Positions 56,801 through 64,000 of a DNA stretch of 64,000 nucleotides are shown here, piece by piece (position 1 is the stretch's first letter; each line of letters begins with the position of its first letter). The position numbers were made by a program, and so were the translations under genes. Source of the stretch: Oegoconia quadripuncta. Lineage: Eukaryota > Arthropoda > Insecta > Lepidoptera > Autostichidae. The notes beneath the pieces are model-generated. The model was not told the DNA's origin, made no database searches, and saw nothing but the letters and a program-made list of their open reading frames with translations. The stretch is from assembly GCA_949316235.1 (NCBI GenBank), contig OX438741.1, forward strand, positions 26,107,324 to 26,171,323, read 5' to 3'.

Positions 56801-59800
56801 CCACTCAACTCGTGCTTCAGCAGTGAGTGCATTGCTTAAAGCGCTGAGATTCTGTGGAGCCAGTGCGGTATATATATATATATGTTATTCATGATTGAAA
56901 TCATATATTTATTTTTATTATTCATAAATTTTATAGCATACGTCACTGTGTCTAAGATAACGCAATTTATAAATCCCAGTAAAGGCTACCTAATTTTACC
57001 TTATACCTCTACACATTAGTTAAAAGTTGCAAGTCATAAAATATCATCATCATATGAATTAATTAAATAAAGTCTCATGGTGGTTAAACGAGACTGGATG
57101 AGAAATGCCCATGACCAGATACAGGAGTGTATACATCATACTGTAGGGCACCTCCCAAAAATAAATAGATATTGATAATCATGTTTTGTACTTGAGCCAA
57201 ATTACAAGTCGATAGACTGTATAGTTTCTGAGAAGACCATCTGTGACCTACAGACACCAAATTCTCGTTATTAGGTGTTTTTGTTCCTTTTGATATGGGC
57301 CCATGAAAACAAAATAGCTCTTGTGATTTACATAATGCCCATATTTTTTTTTTGTAATAAATGTGATTATGGCAATATGGATCCTTGGTCCAATTACGCC
57401 TAGAGTACTATAGACTTAACCAATACAGCTATGCATAGGTACTTAATCCTAAATCTTTGAGGTTGAAATATACGCTCGGCCGAACGCGACGTGATTGGTC
57501 AGCGTGTGAACTAACAATCACTAGAGGCATCACGTCGCGATGGTGACCTGGGGGGTATGATACCTTGATGACTACTAATGTGACATTGCTTTGTAATAGG
57601 TACTGGCGAGTCAGGCAAATCAACCTTCATCAAGCAGATGCGGATCATCCACGGTTCTGGCTACAGCGACGATGACAAGCGCGGTTTTATCAAACTCGTC
57701 TATCAAAACATCTTTATGGCGATGCAGAGTATGATACGCGCTATGGATCTACTCAAAATACAATACGGGAATCCGTCCAATCAAGTAAGTGGATCTCTTG
57801 CACATTATCTTAATAAGCTTTGCATGCGGCTTCGCAAACTTTGATGTTATAGTTTTTACCACAGGATCATTAAGGATCAGATAGAAACCATGGTTGTTTT
57901 CTAATTGATCTAATCTAATTAGGACATTGATTGGTATCAATGTCCTAATCTTAGAATTATAATATTACTAACTTACTGCCCGCGGCTTCGCCTGCGTGGA
58001 ATAACTTTATCACGGATGTGTTTAATTTGTTTATCCTGCTAGAACTACTCACTTTATCAGGGCAAAAATATCTTGAGTTTTACTTCAAGGTATGTCATAC
58101 CTAATACCAAATTTAAGCCCAATCCGTTTCGCCGTGATTGAGCAAAAATCAAATAAATAACCAAACTTTCGCATTTATAATATTAGTTATTTACCTACAA
58201 TCAATTCCTTCCTATTTTAGCAGTTCACTTTTTCGTATAGGTAATGCGATGACATGTAGTACAAACTTGAAATTGCTTTGACTAGACATTGTTTCTAATA
58301 TTCTCCGAGTACATGATTATGATTCCGAAAAGGCACTCTGCTGTTATGTAGATGAACAATTTAGTTGTTGCAAAAGCGACCATGGGAGTATTATGAGAAA
58401 CATCATTCAATCGAGACCGTGAAAACTGGAGCTTACAAACAAATGTAGTTTCGTTTTCATTTGTAAATGACATCACCTTCACGATGATGAAGCATTGTTT
58501 GTAATATCCTCCGATTATATGATTTGGAAAAGGCACTATGCTGTCAGGTCGAGGAAGCCAATTTGCAAGTGTGTTCGAAACAAGGCGACAACGCAGCGGT
58601 CTCGCCGTGTTTACAACGGGCGCGCAGCGAACACGCTACGATCGTCCAGCGTTTTCACCGCCGCCTGTACGCGGCGATTTCGCGTTCGTACGATCGAACT
58701 CGCTACGCTCTCGCCTCGCTTTGCAGTTTGATAATACCCTCAACGTTGTAAAAGTGATTATGGGGTTCTTCATTGGGTTATGAGAAGCAAGACCATAGAC
58801 CGTTCCGTCAAGTCCCTATCACTGGTGCTTACAAACTAAATGTAGTAATAGTGTAAATGACAAGACCAATGAAATTGAAATTTAGTATTTCATGATCGAA
58901 CAGTTATTGTCACAATCCACTATTGAAAATAAGCCCCTCACACGGCGCGATTTACATCGCATTCCGTGGGAGTATTTTGCCCTAATTGTCACCCTGCTGT
59001 GCAAAAGCAGATGTTTTTGGGAGCTCCATACCAAATATGCTACTGCCCATCGATGGTCAATACTGTTATGCTCATTAATATTGTAATATGTAATATTGAT
59101 GCAGATTAAATGAATAAGGAAAATTAGTCCTTATTTATTATTAAAATGTTTTAAAGTACGGCATTAAGTATTAAGAAAATTCCAGTCGAATTTTACTTTT
59201 GCAACTTCGTTACAAAATGGTAGGTACATGTTGATTGCCAAAAAGATTATATTGCCTTGAACTAAAATATACTAAACGCTTTATAACTTCCTCCTCTCTT
59301 AAAATGTACAAAGTACCTATTGCAGATGACAACATCCGTAAAAAAATGTTAAAATGTCTAAAACCAGGATAAATGCATGATGATTTAATTTCACATACCT
59401 ATTTTAATTATCTCCTTTGAAAGTTTATATTTTATTATCTTTGTTGCATGAAATTAAAGAAATTGTAGATAATAAGAGTCTAATGCTTCGCAAAATGCAC
59501 TGAATTATCTCTTGACAGATCACTGCGCTGGTGCAGTGTGCAGTCAGACTATCTAATATCCTGCGATTGTCAACTCGCTCGTAATAAGTGGTCGAGGTAA
59601 ATCTTCCATGCAATCTGCTGGAAGGCATGCCCAGGAACCACTTATATGTAGCAGTAGACTATCGAGGGTTACAAGTGCGATACGCTGAGATGTAAAGATT
59701 CAATGTTTAATTTGAAGAACTATTGCCTTATAGAGAAATGTGGAAATTACAGGAAAAGGCGGAGTTGATATCGTCGATTGACTTTGAAAGTGTTACAACC

Positions 59801-62177
59801 TTCGAGAGCCCATACGTGGAGGCGATCAAGTCGCTGTGGTCAGACTCCGGCATCCAGGAGTGTTACGACCGCCGGCGGGAGTACCAACTCACCGATTCAG
59901 CCAAATAGTAAGTTTCATATTCCAAACCTGTTGGACTAGTGTTAAGCTGCAAAAGAAAGAGTCACATCTGCGTTTCCATACAAAAAAGAAATAACACTTT
60001 GTTACTTATCACTGTTTAGAAATTATATGAATAGCGTGGTTATACAATATATGAACCTTCGAAGGGCTTGAAGGGCACACAACTTTTTGCGACTTTCCGA
60101 AATTCACAAAAACATTTTAGATTTCGCCATGCTCGTGATTTGCTAAATTTGTATGGAGTGATTACTTTTTGTGAATTTGAAAAGTCATAAAACGAATGTT
60201 GTTTGTCTTGAATTATTCATGGATTCAACAGGGTTTTTGTTACCTACAGAATAAGTGCAATTTATGATAATCTATGTTTTTCCAAGATGTAGAGAATGTA
60301 GCTTGTAATGATTATAGTACGAGTATGATAATAATGAAAGATGTTTTATTTGTCAAAAACCATTTTCATATAAATAAACGTTGAGTTGACAAAAATATTT
60401 TAAAACAAATACTTAATCTTTGAAAAGAATATAAATATTTGCAACACTGTGTTAGTTCGTTTTTTTTTCTATGAAAACGGATTAATGACTCTTAATCATT
60501 ATTGGTATGGTTTGTCGATTGGTATAGGGTGAGTATCATGATGGCGATGATGATAGATTATTTTGGTAACATTACCCAAGTTCTCTAACATCAACCTGTG
60601 AGATTAGTGGTAGGTAAGTAATTGTTAAAAATACATCAATGAAACTGCAGTACAATACCTCGTCCTTTTCTTATTTGTAATATCATCCATTCTGATTAAG
60701 AACAAAAGACAATTCAAAATTAGATCTACATTATGATTACCTCATAGTCGTTGTGTATTGATTCAATTCAATTCTGTTCCTGACATAACGGTATCTGTAG
60801 TATGAGTAATACTCTATTTATAATTATATAGACTTAGTTTAACCATTGTCATATTAAAATTATATTGTTGAAATCAATAAGCTAAGTAGATTTATCATTC
60901 GCTTAGTTAAATCAAATATTTATTACACAAGATAAAAAGTTGTAAATTATAATTGTATTAACAAAGTTCTCACAGAGCTGGTGGGTTTATCGCTAATATG
61001 CAATTTCTGCCGGTCTACTTAACCTTTTTGTTTCTCTTTGGTATCCCATAGAATAAAATAACTATCATACTACATACGAGTAAATGTTAATCAATTTATC
61101 ACACCGAAAACATTTTTATCTTTTAGAAGACCTGACATCAGTACTCGACATCAATTCGAGAGATAGGTCTTGTCTTGACTGAGATAACAGTGCTTAATAC
61201 ATTTTCAAATTGATAGTATACCCTATCTAAATAATATTTCGTACGGATGCAAAATAGGAATCTCTATTTTCGGCTTGCTTACTCCTTTTTATTATATACT
61301 CTGTACAGACTCTTTCATCACCAATTGGCACATTTTTCTTCATGTTCGAATATTATGGAAAATGTTTTCTTCAGCTACTTGCAAGAGATTGACCGCGTCG
61401 CGGCACCAAATTACTTACCCACTGAACAAGACATCCTTCGTGTGAGAGTGCCCACAACGGGCATTATAGAATACCCATTTGACTTGGAGGAGATACGATT
61501 TAGGTAAAAATGTAGCGAATATGGGTAGTGTTTGCTTCTCTTCAGGTGCATGGGAAATTTTCTGTCTTTTATGTTCTCTTTTGGGTGTCTGTTCATTTGA
61601 ATGAGAATTTACTGTGACTTCATCAACATTGCTCACCGCAGATTAACACAGTAAATTCTTCTTTCTGCATGTAGTGGGCTTAGTAGTTGCATGAAATCGA
61701 TTTCAGTTATTTTAGCAATCTGGAAAGGATCAGAATGCCTGACTATCTGCCGACCACGCAGGATATTCTGCGTGTCCGAAAGCCAACTACGGGCATCAAA
61801 GAATACACTTTCATTGGTACCATCGTTGATAAGAGATCAAGCTTGAAAATATCGGACAATGTCCTTTATAGGTAAAATTATGGTAAATTATTTGGCAGTG
61901 TATGCTTTTCTTCTACATGTGCATTTGGGAGCCTTCTGTTTTGTTTTAAACGTTAATGATTCGCTGTGATTTCTGATGGCACAGTGAATTGTTATTTATT
62001 GCATGTTTGGCGAGCTTCGTTAGTAGATGTGCATGAAATGTATTCCAGTTATTTAAGTGATCTGGCAAGGATTGAGAAGGATGACTACCTGCCGACCGAG
62101 CAAGACATTTTGCGCGCCCGTCAGCCGACCACCGGTATCCTTGAGTATCCTTTCGATCTTGATGGAATTATATTTAG
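47716..62177 (+). CDS. Galphaq: G protein alpha q subunit, 5' part of gene (exons 1-4)
   Basis: Gq-class heterotrimeric G-protein alpha subunit, which couples seven-helix receptors to phospholipase C-beta at the plasma membrane. Coding exons are 47716-47833, 57600-57784, 59753-59907, then one of three exon 4 versions (61375-61503, 61707-61871, 62049-62177). Joins are in frame with GT/AG borders. Visible landmarks are N-terminal MECC with palmitoylation cysteines 3 and 4, P-loop GTGESGKS (residues 40-47), and a helical domain ending in [20 protein letters not shown]. Switch I has the toxin-sensitive Arg177 and Mg-binding Thr180 (six less than mammalian Arg183 and Thr186). The switch II exon (starting MVDVGGQ in the family) and the C-terminus are outside the window. 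Alternative exons are known for the Drosophila orthologue; which exon 4 is used where cannot be read here. Confidence 0.95.
48235..48985 (-). pseudogene. LINE reverse-transcriptase remnant in Galphaq intron 1, antisense
   Basis: On the minus strand 48974-48762 reads [20 protein letters not shown] and [15 protein letters not shown], an RT palm motif with the usual GVRQGDPLSP degraded. Downstream on that strand, 48473-48225 resembles the C-terminal tail ([15 protein letters not shown] and [20 protein letters not shown]). Stops and shifts separate the parts. Confidence 0.75.
51412..51453. repeat. Perfect hairpin, 18-base arms, 6-base loop
   Basis: Arm tgttgcgtctttccaaag, loop tgcaat, arm ctttggaaagacgcaaca. 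It lies in Galphaq intron 1. Confidence 0.85.
52191..52448 (+). other. Unassigned 85-codon open frame in Galphaq intron 1
   Basis: Reads [20 protein letters not shown] and [15 protein letters not shown] in a region of mixed composition that does not resemble the surrounding AT-rich intron. I recognise no family. No splice sites of matching phase were identified, and a retroelement remnant is the likeliest source. Confidence 0.2.
53040..53541. mobile_element. TA-flanked inverted-repeat element, Galphaq intron 1
   Basis: A perfect terminal inverted repeat gcccagggaaaatacggt, flanked on each side by TA (53038-53039 and 53542-53543). It is 502 bases and has no transposase frame. TA flanks suggest a Tc1/mariner-type mover. 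An internal perfect hairpin lies at 53438-53489. Confidence 0.7.
53438..53489. repeat. Perfect hairpin, 24-base arms, 4-base loop
   Basis: Arms of 24 bases (left starting gacttatataattgctatc) around loop gcgg, inside the TA-flanked element in Galphaq intron 1. Confidence 0.85.
53690..53960 (-). mobile_element. LINE C-terminal fragment with a short tandem repeat, antisense
   Basis: On the minus strand 53893-53705 reads [20 protein letters not shown] and [20 protein letters not shown], ending in a stop and a tgtatgtatg-type tail. This is a LINE C-terminus. A 23-base unit (cttcgtatatctctttcgtt) repeats about 2.6 times at 53899-53957. Confidence 0.65.
55139..55290 (+). mobile_element. SINE family III in Galphaq intron 1, truncated
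   Basis: Head cggccgattggtgttgtggg and B-box cgcgggttcgaatcccacta. The body stops after gggatgtttatataagtgta. Confidence 0.7.
56037..56275. mobile_element. Inverted-repeat element, left half with an internal duplication
   Basis: Carries gtgaatttgaattcgtgtaa, cattctgaaaccacttttaa and ctcctgattacgaacaactt. Same family as 22589, in Galphaq intron 1. Confidence 0.6.
57600..57784 (+). CDS. Galphaq: Galphaq coding exon 2: P-loop and start of helical domain
   Basis: Completes Gly40 and encodes [58 protein letters not shown] and [11 protein letters not shown] binds the nucleotide phosphates, and the rest begins the all-helical domain. The acceptor is tgtaatag and the donor gtaagt, phase 0. The end (NPSNQ) is in a loop that varies among insect Gq proteins. 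Confidence 0.96.
57975..58195 (+). repeat. Dispersed tail repeat in Galphaq intron 2
   Basis: Carries tgcccgcggcttcgcctgcg, cgccgtgattgagcaaaaat and aactttcgcatttataatat. Confidence 0.7.
58288..58866 (+). repeat. Tandem duplication in Galphaq intron 2, second copy interrupted
   Basis: Copy 1 at about 58288-58476 and copy 2 at about 58493-58866 share cattgtttctaatat/cattgtttgtaatat, aaaaggcactctgctgt/aaaaggcactatgctgt, gcttacaaac and gtaaatgacat/gtaaatgacaa. A CpG-rich segment of about 175 bases (58570-58744) sits within copy 2 only. The open frames across this segment in three frames are not recognised. Confidence 0.65.
59753..59907 (+). CDS. Galphaq: Galphaq coding exon 3: helical domain
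   Basis: Encodes [40 protein letters not shown] and [11 protein letters not shown] plus two bases of Tyr153. The acceptor is attacag and the donor gtaagt, phase 2, so the following exon must supply one base. C or T gives Tyr, and all three downstream candidates supply one of these. Confidence 0.96.
59908..61374 (+). other. Galphaq intron 3, nothing recognised
   Basis: A stretch of 1467 bases of AT-rich sequence between exon 3 and the first exon 4 version. I found no extra copy of exon 4 in it and no clear mobile element. Confidence 0.6.
61375..61503 (+). CDS. Galphaq: Galphaq exon 4, version A
   Basis: The first of three tandem exon 4 versions, 129 bases with phase 2 at both ends. After Tyr153 it reads [20 protein letters not shown], then [19 protein letters not shown] and IRFR. 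It keeps the switch I Arg and the PTTG threonine. The [15 protein letters not shown] core is the form found in vertebrate Gq proteins. The acceptor is cttcag and the donor gtaaaa. The open frame runs well upstream, but that part is intron. Confidence 0.9.
61707..61871 (+). CDS. Galphaq: Galphaq exon 4, version B, with a 12-residue insertion
   Basis: The middle version, 165 bases with phase 2 at both ends, acceptor gatttcag and donor gtaaaa. It reads [35 protein letters not shown], then a 12-residue insertion [12 protein letters not shown] and ISDNVLYR. The switch I Arg and PTTG are kept. The insertion falls after the family's EYPF, in the strand or hairpin linking switch I to switch II. The frame is open, which argues for use, but the lower conservation leaves a decaying or rarely used exon possible. 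Confidence 0.75.
62049..62177 (+). CDS. Galphaq: Galphaq exon 4, version C (canonical insect form)
   Basis: The third version, 129 bases with phase 2 at both ends, acceptor tattccag and donor gtatgt. It reads [39 protein letters not shown] and [17 protein letters not shown] and EYPFDLDGI are close to the Drosophila Gq protein as I remember it, so this is taken as the reference form. An in-frame ATG upstream in the intron makes a longer open frame that is not coding. Confidence 0.93.
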
Positions 62178-64000
62178 GTATGTGTGCGAACCTATCTTCG
62201 ATGATAATGCTGACAGCTAGAAAATGTATTTCCCTTTTCTCTAAAACGTCCCATGAATTCATATTTATACATGGCAAACATATATTAGACTCCAGCACCG
62301 TATGCTATTGTGAAACAAACGCAACAATTTTCTTCAAAAAAGGAGGACGTTCTAATTCGACTGTCATTTCTCTAATGTAATTCTTTTTTATTTGAAAGAG
62401 TAAAATTTATATATACTAAAGATCTTATAATGCACTCCTGAGATAAAGAACAGAGTAAAGAACAGTTGGAAATTATTTATTCATTAGTCAAACGTTATAT
62501 TCCAATAAAATTTTGTAAAATCTAATTCCTTTTCAAATGGTTACATCCCTTGTTCATGCATATAAAATTTAATTTATGGTTATAATTTTGTATCGTAATA
62601 CAAAATACAAAACAAGCAAAATTTCCACACATGTTGCTGATGTATTCCTTTCTGCTTTCTTTAACAAGCTTTAAATAGCAGCGTAACAATGAATGGTGTG
62701 CTTCTATATACCAGTTCCCAAAAATTTTAACAAGTCATTTAAATGCTAGTAATCAGTCTTCACCTATAGACGATTTTTCCTTTCCGAATAGGAGGAATGG
62801 ACATACTACTTTGCTAATTATAGGTACCTAAAATTGATTCCAATAATAATTCGATTTTGAAACTATCTTTCCCTGAAACGAGTTAGATTTGACACGATGT
62901 TTGTAGATTAGTGCAAGGTTTATATTCGCTTCTGAAACAAACATTATATTGCCGTTTATTGGACTGTAATTTAATCTTACTCTATTCAGCAAAAACCTCT
63001 AGGTATGAATTTCGAATTTGAATACGAGTTAATATTTATTTTGTACTATCTACCCGCCCCCACTTCGCACAGGTGCAATTCATTTCTATAAATATAATAT
63101 GCATGTATTATACATGTAAACCTTCTGGAATAATTCTTCCGAACCGTATCAAAATCTGTTCCATGGTTTAGAAGAAATACGGAGAAACGCAGAGGCAGAG
63201 AGTGACTTTGTGTTATTGTATTTAGTGATATTTTGTACATGAGAATCAGTATTGTTTTATGAACTTTTATTACCTAAGTATTAGTATGTGTTGTGTTCTA
63301 TGTGACAGACATGACATAGACATTCATTACATAACAACTTTGAACGTCATTTTAATATTCGTTCCATCAATGGAATCACGGTTTTAAAGTTTTTTTGTAT
63401 TAGTTAACAAACATTGTCTGGTTTCTGTATCATTATACATTTTTTTTGTAAACACGAGGACCTATTGTAGTAACATTTTAAAACCCAGTGTATGTTGTAG
63501 AATGGGTAACTAGCTAATATATTGTAGATAATATACTAATAGGCAACCGCTTAAGCATTAACATTACTAGCTATGTCATATGGTAATCTAGTTAATTTAT
63601 AATTATTTTATTTATTATCCTAATGGTTGGAACAGCGAATTGTAAATGTTGAACATTCACCATTAGTAAAGAGATAGCATTTCAAAATAATACGAAACTG
63701 ACTTGGATTTTGCAACAATTGGTTCTTTCGCGAATTGGACGTTTGATGGACTTTAAACCCAATGAGAAATGAACCAACAACGACTAGAACAGAACCAAGA
63801 GTAATGTAGTCGAATTACTTATCAATATTTAGTTTTTTTTTTACACATTTCGAAGTTGGTTTTGCGTTTAGCAAATATATTATTAAATCTGTTTCATTTT
63901 TAAAATTAAATTGGGTGACTGAAAGAGAGCCCTTTATGGTATTAATACGCCTTTGTACTTCATTTTAAGTTATTTGGTTCATATTTATTCATGGAGCGTT
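62178..64000 (+). other. Galphaq intron 4 (incomplete), no exon seen
   Basis: AT-rich sequence with no open frame resembling the next Galphaq exon (which should begin M/VDVGGQRSERRKW) and no further exon 4 copy. Nothing else was recognised up to the window edge. Confidence 0.7.

Larger units (their letters stand above)
47834..57599 (+). other. Galphaq intron 1 (9.8 kb)
   Basis: Contains a minus-strand LINE remnant (48.24-48.98 kb), a perfect hairpin (51.41 kb), an unassigned open frame (52.19 kb), a TA-flanked inverted-repeat element (53.04-53.54 kb), a second minus-strand LINE tail (53.7-53.95 kb), a SINE (55.14 kb) and an inverted-repeat element fragment (56.04 kb). Stretches 49.0-51.35, 54.0-55.1 and 56.3-57.6 kb show nothing I can name. 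Confidence 0.7.

Noticed and set aside
58495..58783. Three overlapping + strand frames over the CpG-rich insert in Galphaq intron 2
   Set aside because: Their openness follows from CG-rich composition lacking stop codons. None has a recognisable domain.
62053..62380. Open frames on both strands over exon 4C
   Set aside because: They are alternative frames of the exon. The 4C frame is fixed by homology and splice phase.

Overview
The window is AT-rich, intron-rich nuclear DNA from a moth or butterfly. The evidence is spliceosomal exons with GT/AG borders, many tRNA-derived SINEs with pol III A/B-box heads and 3' A-runs, tails of several non-LTR retrotransposons (LINEs), and short inverted-repeat DNA elements of the kind common in Lepidoptera. 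I see no bacterial or viral gene organisation, no CRISPR array and no convincing functional tRNA or rRNA gene.

Two protein-coding genes can be supported, both on the + strand. (1) 30830-41641 is a complete fatty-acid amide hydrolase 2-like gene (FAAH2): eight coding exons joining in frame to a 532-residue protein with an N-terminal membrane anchor and the Ser-Ser-Lys triad of amidase-signature enzymes. An open reading frame at 28571-28807 ends in a splice donor of matching phase and may be an extra upstream coding exon. A GC-rich, promoter-like stretch near 19.87-20.07 kb may hold a distal non-coding first exon. (2) 47716-62177 is the 5' part of the Gq-class heterotrimeric G-protein alpha subunit gene (Galphaq). 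Coding exons 1-3 are followed by three tandem versions of exon 4 (61375-61503, 61707-61871, 62049-62177). All three have the same splice phase and each carries the switch I arginine and threonine. The rest of the gene lies beyond the right edge.

Region by region: 1-28.5 kb has no recognisable coding exon and is a mosaic of SINEs, LINE remnants, inverted-repeat elements and unassigned AT-rich DNA. 28.5-41.6 kb is FAAH2, with introns loaded with SINEs and inverted-repeat elements; two near-identical SINEs flank exon 3. 41.6-46.9 kb is intergenic. 46.9-64 kb is the Galphaq promoter, 5' UTR, a 9.8 kb first intron containing LINE remnants and a TA-flanked inverted-repeat element, then exons 2, 3 and the exon 4 cluster.

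The two genes are not obviously linked in function: one degrades lipid amides at membranes, the other couples receptors (rhodopsin in insect photoreceptors) to phospholipase C-beta. The item most deserving follow-up is the exon 4 cluster, especially the middle exon. It keeps the splice sites and switch I core but inserts 12 residues just after switch I.
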